Positions 23,266-32,257 of a DNA stretch of 41,250 nucleotides are shown here, in pieces. Under the pieces are notes generated by a model, which was not told the DNA's origin, searched no databases, and worked only from the letters and a program-made list of their open reading frames with translations. This DNA comes from Enterococcus_G camelliae (GTDB lineage: Bacteria > Bacillota > Bacilli > Lactobacillales > Enterococcaceae), in the NCBI RefSeq assembly GCF_042685105.1, contig NZ_JBHUMO010000027.1, forward strand, positions 1 through 41,250, written 5' to 3'. Both the position numbers and the translations under genes were made by a program. Each line of letters begins with the position of its first letter. Position 1 is the stretch's first letter.

Positions 23266-26200
23266 ATGTCGTTACAATTTCTTTTGGGCACGGGCAGTGT
23301 TGATCATCAAAGGGAATACATTACTTTTGCAAGAGAATGGCTCGCGCAAGGACCTGACTACCAAGTCTTTTTTTTGGTACCAAACTACAATAAGTTTGAA
23401 CGAGAAATGACGTTATTACACGAATTAAAAGAAGACAAATCAAGTCAAAGTTTTTCCAGTATTCGAGCTCAGGTTTTCAGTTTTCAGCGACTAGCTTGGT
23501 ATTATTTGCAAAAAAATGAAATGTATCAGACGAGCAACAGAGTGACTGAAGCTGGCGCCAATATGATCATGCAAAAAGTGTTAATTGACCATGAAGCAGA
23601 GTTACAGTTGTTTCGCGGTGAAAAAGAAAAATTTGGCTTTGTGCAACAACTTGTCGCGCTCTATCTTGAATTCCAACAAGGTGGGGTATCACTCGATAAA
23701 TTCGCAGAACTCGTTCAAAGAGACGAAAAAGAGGATAGTGTTCTTGAAATGGACGAAAAAATGGAGGAATTGTATCGTTTATTTTCTTGGTATGAGCAGG
23801 CATTACTTCACCAAGAGGTATCCATTGCACAACCTTTGCTTGACCTTACGAGTTCTTTGGCTACGTTGAAAGAACAACAAACAGTGCCATTGTCAAAAAC
23901 ACTATATCTGGTAACTGGATTTTCAACATTTAAACCGGATGAACGAGAACTATTGTGCCTATTAATGAAGCTGGGACAAGTAAAAATCGATTTACTAATG
24001 GAGAATCCAAAAGACAATGAGTCACCCTTGGATTTATTTTACGATGCACAACGAACCTATCAATTTTTTCTTACTTATGCAAAAGATCAAGCGATTTCGA
24101 TTTACTTTGATCACAAAATAGCAACTTCTCCAGAAAAGCTAACAAGTCGGTCTACTGTTGAGCAATTTTTTCGTGAAACGCAAAATGGTAAACCATTTAA
24201 TGGTCAAGCAAAAGTGGATGATTATCTAAAAATTTGGCAAACAGATTCTATTCAAGAAGAGATTCAACAGACGGCTTTAGAAATTCGGCGTTTAGTCGCA
24301 GGGGAGACGGCGCTTGGAAACGCAATCACCTATAAAGATATTCAAATTTTTTTGGCGGAAGAAGAAAAGTACAATCCTTTTTTACCGACTATTTTTTCTG
24401 AGTATGGGGTTCCATTCTATTTAAATGAAAAACGCAAAATGGTTCAACATCCTCTTGTTCAGTTTTTAGAAATATTGATCGATTTAGACCGTTACTATTA
24501 CCGTTTAACCGACATCATTCGGTTATTTCGAACAGAATTGTATATTCCTCATTATTTAAGAGAAGCGTATTCTGACTACGATACCCAACAAACGGTGTTT
24601 CAACAATTAATTGATATCACAGAAAATATCGCATTAGCGCAAAATTTTCATGGAAAAAGATGGATTGCGGCGAAGGATTGGCAAGTGTATGCCTTCGATG
24701 CTGAACAGGAAACTCCTGTTGAGACCATTCGTTTATCCAAAATGACCAATCAATTAAGAAATGCTTTTAGAAAAGAGATTCATACCTTTTTAATAAAAAT
24801 CAAGCAATCTGAGAACTATGTTGAGGCAACAAAAACTCTCTATACGTTTTTACAAAAAATTGGTGTGGATAAGCAAATACTTGCTTGGCGAAATCAAGCC
24901 ATTCTCATGGGAGAGCTAGATCAGGCAAAAAACCATGAACAGACATGGACAACCTTGATGGCGACACTTGATGAATTTGTCCAACTTTTTGGGGAGGCGC
25001 CATTTGACTGGTCCCTTTATACAAATCTACTCATACAAAGTTTGACAAATGTGACGTTTGGAAAAATTCCCACTTCGATTGACCAAGTTCAGGTGAATCG
25101 GACAGACTTGGCTCGTCCAGGTCAGGCGAAAGTGGTCTTTGTTTTGGGTGCAACGGAAACGGCACTGCCAAGAAAGCACGAAAACCAAACATTGTTGGAT
25201 TCCAGTGAGCGCGAATGGTTAAATGCGCAATTTGCCAACGAACGCTTACTTGATCCAGTCAAGGAAAATCTTCGCAAAGAGCCGCATATTGGGTATAGTT
25301 TGTTATTGTCAGGTTTAAAGCGAACCTACATTAGTTACCCTGGGAGTTCTGAGACAGAACAATCTGTAAAACCTTCCCCTTATGTGACACGGTTTATTGA
25401 TCGTCAATTGGTGTCATTAACAAAAAAACAACCCTTAAGAAAAAGCAGTCTACCAAGCGAAGTCGTAGGAACGTATCGTGGGGTTATTCGGCAAATTAGT
25501 CAAATAGAACGGCAATGCAAGCAAGAAAAAGAACCACTGCCCATCGTATGGAGACAATTAAAAAAGAAAATTTTCGGCTCTCCATTGCATGATTTGGCAG
25601 AAAAAGTTTTTTCTAGTAGTGATTATCAAAATATACCTACATCCCTTTCAATTGAGCAAGCTACAAAATTATATGGAAGTTCACTTTATAGCTCTGTATC
25701 AAGATTGGAAACTTTTTATCAATGCGAATATCGTTACTTTGTACAATATGGGCTTCGGTTAAAGGAAAGAGAAATCTATGGACTAACACCAGCCATCACA
25801 GGGGAATTCTTTCACGATGCGCTTGATCGATTCTTAAGCATAATTATTCGTGAAAAGCTTTCGCTAAGCCAATTGACAGAAGAGGCGAGACAAGCCTTTG
25901 TGGAAGAGGTTTTAAAAAGTATTTTTGGGGATGCACGCTACCAAATCTTGGCTAGTTCATCACGAATGATGTTTCTTTATCACCAACTTTCTCAGACAAT
26001 TCAACGTGTTTCTTGGGCAATCCAAGAACAAGCAAAACGGACGCAGTTTACTCCGGCGCAAACAGAAGTTTTATTTGGCCAAATTGCAGCCAAAAAAGGG
26101 ATTAGTGGATTGGACCTTCCTTTGAGTAATGGCGGACAACTGCATGTTCGTGGGAAAATTGACCGAATTGATCATGTGCAGGTTAACAAACAGTCGTACA

Positions 26201-26835
26201 TAGGTGTGGTAGATTACAAATCGAGTAAACACGATTTTTCAATTACGGATGCCTATTATGGCTTAGCGATGCAACTCTTAACCTATTTAGATGTGGCACT
26301 AATGGATGCGGCAGAGTTAATTGGAGAAAAAACGGCCAAACCTGCAGGCGCATTTTATTTGCAAGTTCAAGATCCAATTCTTAAGGAGGAAGAGAATCTT
26401 GAACAACAACGGTTAAAAGAATACAAGTATACTGGTATTTTTATGAATGATGCGTCACTTTACAAGGCTTATGATCAAACTTTGGAAAAAAGTGAGTCTT
26501 CCGATGTTTTCCCTGTTCGAATGGACAAAGATGAACACTATCAAATGCTCTCTCAGCGAAAGGAAAAGTTCTATACTGAAGAAGAGTTGACCATTTTGCT
26601 GCAGCACAATCGCCAAAAAATGAAAAATAGTGCGGAAAAACTATTACATGGTTCAATTTCATTGAATCCTACTTTAAAAGTTAGTAAACAAGAACGTGCC
26701 TGTCAACATTGTCCATTTCGTTCAATTTGTTCATTTGATGCGATGTTGCCTGAAAATAATTACCACAAAATTGAAAGTTTATCAAAATCAACCGCTATTC
26801 AAAAAATGGAGGAGAGTCAAAGTGAGCATTCCTAA
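23266..26835 (+). CDS. rexB: ATP-dependent helicase/nuclease subunit B
   Basis: RexB (AddB) is the second nuclease subunit of the RecBCD-like AddAB/RexAB complex that resects double-strand breaks and degrades foreign DNA. The 1189-residue product shows the C-terminal nuclease motif GVVDYKSSK and the iron-sulfur Cys set: Cys in YQCEYRYFV plus C-x2-C-x5-C in ACQHCPFRSICSF. The N-terminal segment LLGTGSVDHQRE occupies the Walker A place but lacks Gly-Lys-Thr/Ser, as in lactic acid bacterial RexB, so helicase activity rests on RexA. AAGGAGGAG precedes the ATG, and its end overlaps the rexA start. Confidence 0.95.
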   Translation: MSLQFLLGTGSVDHQREYITFAREWLAQGPDYQVFFLVPNYNKFEREMTLLHELKEDKSSQSFSSIRAQVFSFQRLAWYYLQKNEMYQTSNRVTEAGANMIMQKVLIDHEAELQLFRGEKEKFGFVQQLVALYLEFQQGGVSLDKFAELVQRDEKEDSVLEMDEKMEELYRLFSWYEQALLHQEVSIAQPLLDLTSSLATLKEQQTVPLSKTLYLVTGFSTFKPDERELLCLLMKLGQVKIDLLMENPKDNESPLDLFYDAQRTYQFFLTYAKDQAISIYFDHKIATSPEKLTSRSTVEQFFRETQNGKPFNGQAKVDDYLKIWQTDSIQEEIQQTALEIRRLVAGETALGNAITYKDIQIFLAEEEKYNPFLPTIFSEYGVPFYLNEKRKMVQHPLVQFLEILIDLDRYYYRLTDIIRLFRTELYIPHYLREAYSDYDTQQTVFQQLIDITENIALAQNFHGKRWIAAKDWQVYAFDAEQETPVETIRLSKMTNQLRNAFRKEIHTFLIKIKQSENYVEATKTLYTFLQKIGVDKQILAWRNQAILMGELDQAKNHEQTWTTLMATLDEFVQLFGEAPFDWSLYTNLLIQSLTNVTFGKIPTSIDQVQVNRTDLARPGQAKVVFVLGATETALPRKHENQTLLDSSEREWLNAQFANERLLDPVKENLRKEPHIGYSLLLSGLKRTYISYPGSSETEQSVKPSPYVTRFIDRQLVSLTKKQPLRKSSLPSEVVGTYRGVIRQISQIERQCKQEKEPLPIVWRQLKKKIFGSPLHDLAEKVFSSSDYQNIPTSLSIEQATKLYGSSLYSSVSRLETFYQCEYRYFVQYGLRLKEREIYGLTPAITGEFFHDALDRFLSIIIREKLSLSQLTEEARQAFVEEVLKSIFGDARYQILASSSRMMFLYHQLSQTIQRVSWAIQEQAKRTQFTPAQTEVLFGQIAAKKGISGLDLPLSNGGQLHVRGKIDRIDHVQVNKQSYIGVVDYKSSKHDFSITDAYYGLAMQLLTYLDVALMDAAELIGEKTAKPAGAFYLQVQDPILKEEENLEQQRLKEYKYTGIFMNDASLYKAYDQTLEKSESSDVFPVRMDKDEHYQMLSQRKEKFYTEEELTILLQHNRQKMKNSAEKLLHGSISLNPTLKVSKQERACQHCPFRSICSFDAMLPENNYHKIESLSKSTAIQKMEESQSEHS

Positions 26836-29800
26836 AAAGCCAAGAGATGTCATGTATACCGATGAGCAGTGGCAAGCAATTTTCGAATCTGGTCATCATG
26901 TATTGGTTTCTGCTTCAGCCGGTTCTGGTAAAACCAGAATTCTGGTGCAACGCGTCATTGAAAAATTGAAGGCTGGACTGAATATTGATGAGTTGTTAGT
27001 AGTAACGTTTACGGAAGCCGCAGCGAGAGAAATGAAACAGCGGATTGAAACGGAATTAAAGAAGACTATCCAAGAATCTACTCAATCTGAGTTGATTATT
27101 CAGCATTTTCGCAAACAACTAACCCTTTTACCCATGGCGCAGATATCCACGCTCCATTCGTTTTGTTTAAAAGTAGTTCGGCGCTATTACTATTTGGTTC
27201 AGCTGGATCCGGGCTTCCGTTTGCTAACAGATGAAACAGAAGTGCTTCTTTTACAAGAGGACGTATGGAATGAATTGCTTGAAGAAGAATACGAAGAAGG
27301 TTCATCTGCTTTTTTCCAACTTCTACAAAATTTTTCCAGTGATCGTTCGGATGAACCGGTTACTGAAATGCTCATGCGTGTGTTCCAGTTTTCCAGAGCC
27401 AATCCACAGCCTATTTCCTGGATAAGAAGTCTAAGCCAAGCGTATGACGATGCCAGTCCATTGGAGAAACTACCCATTTATCAGCAGATTATGAAGCCTG
27501 CTTTGTTAGAAAAAGTAACAACCATTGTGGCTCGTCTACAACTAGCCAAACAACAAAGTGAACACGAACCGCTATTGGAAAAAGCGTACCAAATTGTTTC
27601 CTCAGAATATGAACAAATGAACTTTCTAAAGCTGGCAATCGCTGAAGATCGTCTTACAGATGTATATCAACAAATCGTGACGCCCGTCTTTGCGAGTAGA
27701 TATCCTAGTTATCGCAAAGAGGAGGTAAAATTTCTATCTGAGCCGATTAAAAGAATACGTGATGAAGTGAAGTCCCAATTTGAAACTCTGAAAGATTTTT
27801 TTCCATATTCACCGCAAAAAATGGCTGATTTGATGCAGCAATCAAGACCAATTGTTGCAGAAATTGCTCGTTTAACTGAATTATTTTCGTATCGATTCCA
27901 AAAACGAAAATTGGATAAGAGTTTGCTTGATTTTAATGATTTGGAACACTGGACGTTAGCTATTTTAAATAATCAACAAACGGAAATATCTCCACAAGTC
28001 TTTTATCGCCAACGCTTCTCTGAAATCTTAGTTGATGAGTATCAAGATATTAACCGCCTGCAACAAGCTATTTTAGAAAAAGTGTCGGTCGAATTACCAG
28101 GTAACCTTTTTATGGTAGGGGATGTGAAACAATCCATATATGCTTTTCGTTTGGCTGATCCCACACTTTTTATTGAAAAGTATGATCAGTATAAACAACA
28201 TCAAGAAGGGGAGAAGATTGATTTAAGGGAAAATTTCCGATCGCGGGCGGAAGTTCTGTCATTTACTAATTTCATTTTTGAACAGTTAATGGATCGTAAA
28301 GTCGGTCAAATTGATTATCAAGACGAAGCCAAATTAGTGGCAGGAGCGACGTATTACAAAAATCAGGATGAGTATTTTGTACCCGAAATTTTGTTGTACG
28401 AGAAAGAAAGCACAGAAGAGGCAACCGATTCACTTGATACGAAAGCGGATGGCGAAATACATCTTGTGGCTCAGGAAATACGTAAAATTATTGCAAGGAA
28501 ACAAACGATTTTGGATCGTCACTCAATGCAAATGCGACCGGTCCAATATTCAGATATTGTGTTGTTAACACCCACAAGAGGCAATCATCTAAAAATAATC
28601 GATTTATTTAAAGAGTATGACCTACCTGTGGAGTTAAATGATGCTCAAAATTATTTTCAAACAACCGAAATTCAAGTCATGTTAAGTTTATTGCAAATTA
28701 TTGACAATCCGTTGCAAGATATTCCTTTTGTAAGTGTCTTACGCTCACCAATCGTTGGTTTAACAGAGGACCAATTGGTTACAATCCGTTTAGCTAAGCG
28801 AGATGTTCCTTTTTACCAAGCGTTTACCACATTTCTGTCTAGCATTGAGGAGACCGATTCGAATGAATTGACGAAAAAATTAGCTTATTTTTCTAATCAG
28901 TTGCAACGCTGGCGAAAAATTGCACGCAAGGTACCAGTCTCAGATTTGTTATGGATGATTTATGACGAGACGGCGTATCCAGATTTTATGGTAGGATTGC
29001 CTTCTGGAAAACAACGTTATGCGAACTTAATGGCATTAGTATCAAGAGCGGAAGACTATGAACAGACTAGTTTTAGAGGATTGTATCAGTTTATTCGTTT
29101 TGTTGAAAAAATGCGCGAAAAAGACAAAGATTTAGCTGAGCCAGTTGCAGAAATGACAGGTGATGCAGTGAGGGTTATGACCATTCACGCTAGTAAAGGT
29201 TTGGAATTTCCAATTGTCTTTTTAATGGATACAACCAAAGAATTTAACATGCAGGATTTTCGAAATAATTATTTATTAGATGAATCCCAAGGAATCGGGA
29301 TTAATTATCTTTCTTCTGAACGGGTCAAATATGCGACACTTCCTTATTTGGCCTTAAAGCAAATCAAACTGAGAAAGATTCTATCTGAAGAAATGCGAAA
29401 ACTCTACGTTGCATTGACACGAGCGGAACAAAAATTGTATTTGGTAGGGTCATACAAGAATAAAAGTGAGGCAGATAAAAAGTGGTTAACCGTTCAACAT
29501 CAACAGGAACAATTTTTGGACGAAGCGAGTCGCTTGCTGACAAAAACATCCATGATGGACTGGATTGGCAAAACATTGGTTCGTCATCCTCTTATGCAGC
29601 AATATTTTGAACAACCAGAGACAATTAGCACAACGATTTCTCACCCAGCCAAATTTAGCATTCATTGGCATACAGCTCAGGAAATTTTGAATAGTCGCAG
29701 CGATTGGTTGGATCAACTGCAAACGACCCAGCCAGAATTGGTAACTGCAAAAGAGTTTGAAGCCATTCCGTCCGTTTTACAAAAACGTTTGGAGTTTGTC

Positions 29801-30508
29801 TATCCCCATCAAAAAGCAACCACCACTGCTAGCTATCAATCTGTGTCAGAAATAAAGCGTCTTTATCAAGATCCAGATGATAGTGAAGAAAGTCGTTTTG
29901 ATTGGTTTGCAGCCCAAGAAGATAAAAAAGGATACCGATTCGTCAATCAATCATTGGTTGTTCCTGAATTTATGAAGACCAAACAGCTTGAGCCAACATT
30001 CATTGGGCAAGCAACACATCTGATTTTACAACATTTGCCGTTAGAAAAAACCCTAAGCAAGGAACAATTTCTGACTTGGTTGGCGGACTTTTCTACTATA
30101 CAAGGCTTTTCAGAAGAATTGATTCACGCAATTGATGTCGAATCATTATATTGGTTTTATGAATCAGACTTGCGTTATCTAATGACCCAAAATTTTGAAC
30201 ACGTGCATCGTGAGCAACCTTTTTCAATGCTTCGCCAAGCAAGTTCGATTTATACGAATTTTGGTGATGACGAAGCGGAAGTATTGGTCCATGGAATTAT
30301 TGATGGATACATTGAATATGAGGATGAAATTCTTTTGTATGATTTCAAAACAGATCATGTGTCTAAGCATAAATCAGAGAAAGAAATAATTGACGGCTAT
30401 CGTGGACAATTGCTTTTATATAAAGAAGCATTGCAAGAAGCCTTGAAAAAACCAGTTAAAACAGTCTATCTTGTCTTTCTTTCTCAAAAAAAACTAGTGC
30501 TTCTCTAA
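26822..30508 (+). CDS. rexA: ATP-dependent helicase/nuclease subunit A
   Basis: RexA (AddA) is the UvrD-like helicase with a C-terminal RecB-type nuclease domain. The protein has Walker A ASAGSGKT (about residues 31-38), motif II VDEYQDIN, motif III GDVKQSIYAFR, motif IV-VI elements (TIHASKGLEF; YVALTRAEQKLYL) and nuclease motif LLYDFKTDH. Start GTG 26822 is chosen: GGAGGAG lies 6 nt upstream and it overlaps the end of rexB by 14 bp; the frame stays open further upstream only through rexB coding sequence. Length is 1228 residues, normal for the family. Confidence 0.95.
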   Translation: MSIPKKPRDVMYTDEQWQAIFESGHHVLVSASAGSGKTRILVQRVIEKLKAGLNIDELLVVTFTEAAAREMKQRIETELKKTIQESTQSELIIQHFRKQLTLLPMAQISTLHSFCLKVVRRYYYLVQLDPGFRLLTDETEVLLLQEDVWNELLEEEYEEGSSAFFQLLQNFSSDRSDEPVTEMLMRVFQFSRANPQPISWIRSLSQAYDDASPLEKLPIYQQIMKPALLEKVTTIVARLQLAKQQSEHEPLLEKAYQIVSSEYEQMNFLKLAIAEDRLTDVYQQIVTPVFASRYPSYRKEEVKFLSEPIKRIRDEVKSQFETLKDFFPYSPQKMADLMQQSRPIVAEIARLTELFSYRFQKRKLDKSLLDFNDLEHWTLAILNNQQTEISPQVFYRQRFSEILVDEYQDINRLQQAILEKVSVELPGNLFMVGDVKQSIYAFRLADPTLFIEKYDQYKQHQEGEKIDLRENFRSRAEVLSFTNFIFEQLMDRKVGQIDYQDEAKLVAGATYYKNQDEYFVPEILLYEKESTEEATDSLDTKADGEIHLVAQEIRKIIARKQTILDRHSMQMRPVQYSDIVLLTPTRGNHLKIIDLFKEYDLPVELNDAQNYFQTTEIQVMLSLLQIIDNPLQDIPFVSVLRSPIVGLTEDQLVTIRLAKRDVPFYQAFTTFLSSIEETDSNELTKKLAYFSNQLQRWRKIARKVPVSDLLWMIYDETAYPDFMVGLPSGKQRYANLMALVSRAEDYEQTSFRGLYQFIRFVEKMREKDKDLAEPVAEMTGDAVRVMTIHASKGLEFPIVFLMDTTKEFNMQDFRNNYLLDESQGIGINYLSSERVKYATLPYLALKQIKLRKILSEEMRKLYVALTRAEQKLYLVGSYKNKSEADKKWLTVQHQQEQFLDEASRLLTKTSMMDWIGKTLVRHPLMQQYFEQPETISTTISHPAKFSIHWHTAQEILNSRSDWLDQLQTTQPELVTAKEFEAIPSVLQKRLEFVYPHQKATTTASYQSVSEIKRLYQDPDDSEESRFDWFAAQEDKKGYRFVNQSLVVPEFMKTKQLEPTFIGQATHLILQHLPLEKTLSKEQFLTWLADFSTIQGFSEELIHAIDVESLYWFYESDLRYLMTQNFEHVHREQPFSMLRQASSIYTNFGDDEAEVLVHGIIDGYIEYEDEILLYDFKTDHVSKHKSEKEIIDGYRGQLLLYKEALQEALKKPVKTVYLVFLSQKKLVLL

Positions 30509-30535
30509 AAGATCAGTTGAACGCAAGCACAACTG

Positions 30536-30564
30536 CTAACATTTGGTAAGAAATATGGTAAAAT
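30536..30564 (+). promoter_or_regulatory. promoter of the HxlR-type gene with upstream inverted repeat
   Basis: CTAACA (30536-30541) and TAAAAT (30559-30564) are 17 bp apart, with TGG before the -10 as an extended element. Immediately upstream CAGTTG (30514-30519) and CAACTG (30530-30535) form an inverted repeat with a 10-bp spacer, a possible operator for autoregulation. Confidence 0.5.
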
Positions 30565-30585
30565 ACCTTCAAAGAGGTGATTAAA

Positions 30586-30903
30586 ATGATAGAAGCTGAA
30601 AAATGTGATTATACTCTTTGTCCTAAATTTGAGAAAGCTTTTTCAATTTTAGGGAAGAAATGGAATGGCCTAATCATTCAGGTTTTGCTCGAACAACAAG
30701 AGCAACGGTTTGTAGAATTATCCAAAAAAATTCCCATGCTAAGTGATCGGGTACTGTCTGAACGATTGAGAGATTTAGAAGCCGAAGAGATTATCGAAAA
30801 AATGGACAATTATTATCGATTAACAGAAAAGGGATTGGCGTTGCAAGAAAGCTTTGAATCGGTAAAAAGTTGGAGCAATGAATGGTGTCGTTCTGAAAAT
30901 TAG
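30586..30903 (+). CDS. HxlR family winged-helix transcriptional regulator
   Basis: The 105-residue protein is a MarR-like HxlR dimeric repressor: CDYTLCPKFEKAFSILGKKW opening, then the winged helix with RFVELSKKIPMLSDRVLSERL and the wing IEKMDNYYRLTEKG. A Cys at position 6 and a second at 11 sit where redox- or quinone-sensing members such as YodB carry their sensing Cys, but sensing is not shown. ATG 30586 follows AGAGGTG. It lies between rexA and the pheS leader with its own promoter; the target genes are unknown. Confidence 0.88.
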   Translation: MIEAEKCDYTLCPKFEKAFSILGKKWNGLIIQVLLEQQEQRFVELSKKIPMLSDRVLSERLRDLEAEEIIEKMDNYYRLTEKGLALQESFESVKSWSNEWCRSEN

Positions 30904-30932
30904 TTGATTTTTCACCATTTCTTTAGTAGAAT
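30904..30932 (+). promoter_or_regulatory. promoter of the pheS T-box leader
   Basis: TTGATT (30904-30909) and TAGAAT (30927-30932) are spaced by 17 bp, directly after the HxlR stop codon. Transcription would begin near 30939, upstream of the whole T-box. Confidence 0.7.
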
Positions 30933-30938
30933 TTATCC

Positions 30939-31184
30939 ATAGTGAAAATTGAAAAAATAAAAAATGGTGATGGAAAAGAGTAGTCTTTTTGTGGTTGATC
31001 AGGGAAGCTTATCACAGACTGAGAGTAAGCACAGTTCACGAAAGATGAAGTTCACTTCCGGAGTTTGCTTGATGGTTCATCAAGCCGGCAATTCTGTCGT
31101 TAAGTAATGAAGTGCGTGAGTGATTCACGAATTAGGATGGTAACGCGAGCCCTCGTTCCTTTACGGAATGAGTGGCTTTTTTTA
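30939..31184 (+). ncRNA. T-box riboswitch upstream of pheST, probable Phe specifier
   Basis: The T-box sequence appears in variant form as AGGATGGTAACGCGAGC (31134-31150), followed by a terminator hairpin (31148-31176, GCCCTCGTTCC with GGAATGAGTGGC) and seven T. The leader begins with GATGGAAAAGAGTAGT, the usual start of Stem I with an AGTA loop-E element, and contains ACAGACTGAGAG. GAAG-TTC-A at 31047-31054 offers UUC (31051-31053) as specifier, followed by a purine; the same GAA-N-codon-purine pattern is seen in the DAHP synthase leader. TGGT pairs with a tRNA ending ACCA, as in tRNA-Phe. Uncharged tRNA-Phe should promote pheST transcription. Confidence 0.9.
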
Positions 31185-31209
31185 TTTGGAAAAAGGGAGG
31201 AACGAATCG

Positions 31210-32253
31210 ATGTCTTTACAAGATAAATTGGAAAAATTAAAAGAAGAAACACTCGAAAAAATTGATTCAGTGAAGAGCTTGGTTGATTTGAATCAAATTC
31301 GGGTCGAAACATTAGGAAAAAAGGGACCTATTACAGAAGTTTTAAGAGGCATGAAAGACTTATCCGCTGAAGAACGACCAAAAGTGGGCAGCTTTGCCAA
31401 TGAAATCCGCGATATCTTGACTTTACAGATTGAAGAACGTAAATCGCAGTTAGAACAAATTGCTTTAAACAAAGCGTTAGCTGAGGAAACAATTGATGTG
31501 ACACTACCAGGAAAACAAATTTCAAAGGGGTCGCGTCATGTTTTAACACAGATTATGGAAGAGATTGAAGATATTTTTGTAGGAATGGGTTACCAAGTGA
31601 TTGAGGGAAATGAAGTTGAGCAAGATCATTACAATTTTGAACGAATGAATTTACCTAAGGATCATCCTGCTCGTGATATGCAAGATACGTTTTATATTTC
31701 TGAGGAGTTATTAATTCGTACTCATACCTCTCCAGTTCAAGCTCGAACGATGGAAACGCATGATTTTTCAAAAGGACCACTACGAATGGTATCACCTGGA
31801 AAAGTCTTCCGTCGGGATACAGATGATGCAACGCACAGTCATCAATTCCATCAAATTGAAGGATTGGTGGTAGATAAGAATGTAACGATGGGTGATCTAA
31901 AAGGAACATTGGAAGTTTTAATGAAAAAAATGTTTGGCGAAGACCGAAAAATTCGCCTACGTCCAAGTTATTTTCCTTTTACTGAACCATCGGTAGAAGT
32001 CGATGTTAGTTGCTTTAAATGTGGTGGGAAGGGCTGTAATGTCTGCAAACACACCGGTTGGATTGAAATACTGGGAGCAGGTATGGTTCACCCGAATGTC
32101 TTGAGAATGTCAGGAATTGATCCAGAAGTCTACAGTGGATTTGCTTTTGGCTTAGGACCAGACCGAATTGCTATGTTGCGTTATGGCGTCAACGATATTC
32201 GCAACTTTTATTTAAATGATAGTCGTTTCTTGACTCAATTCAAGGGGGAGTAA
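31210..32253 (+). CDS. pheS: phenylalanine--tRNA ligase alpha subunit
   Basis: PheS carries the catalytic core of the alpha2-beta2 enzyme that charges tRNA-Phe. The 347-residue protein has an N-terminal coiled coil, then class II motifs: GSRHVLTQIMEEIEDIF (motif 1 region), RTHTSPVQARTM, KVFRRDTDDATHSHQFHQIEG (motif 2, split as FRRD and HQFHQIEG) and GFAFGLGPDRIAMLRYG (motif 3). ATG 31210 follows GGGAGG; an upstream in-frame start at 31168 lies within the terminator and is rejected. pheT follows after four bases. Controlled by the T-box upstream. Confidence 0.97.
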   Translation: MSLQDKLEKLKEETLEKIDSVKSLVDLNQIRVETLGKKGPITEVLRGMKDLSAEERPKVGSFANEIRDILTLQIEERKSQLEQIALNKALAEETIDVTLPGKQISKGSRHVLTQIMEEIEDIFVGMGYQVIEGNEVEQDHYNFERMNLPKDHPARDMQDTFYISEELLIRTHTSPVQARTMETHDFSKGPLRMVSPGKVFRRDTDDATHSHQFHQIEGLVVDKNVTMGDLKGTLEVLMKKMFGEDRKIRLRPSYFPFTEPSVEVDVSCFKCGGKGCNVCKHTGWIEILGAGMVHPNVLRMSGIDPEVYSGFAFGLGPDRIAMLRYGVNDIRNFYLNDSRFLTQFKGE

Positions 32254-32257
32254 AGGT

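Noticed and set aside
26696..26821. Upstream extension of rexA
   Set aside because: It lies entirely inside rexB coding sequence; GTG 26822 has a good ribosome-binding site and the right family start.
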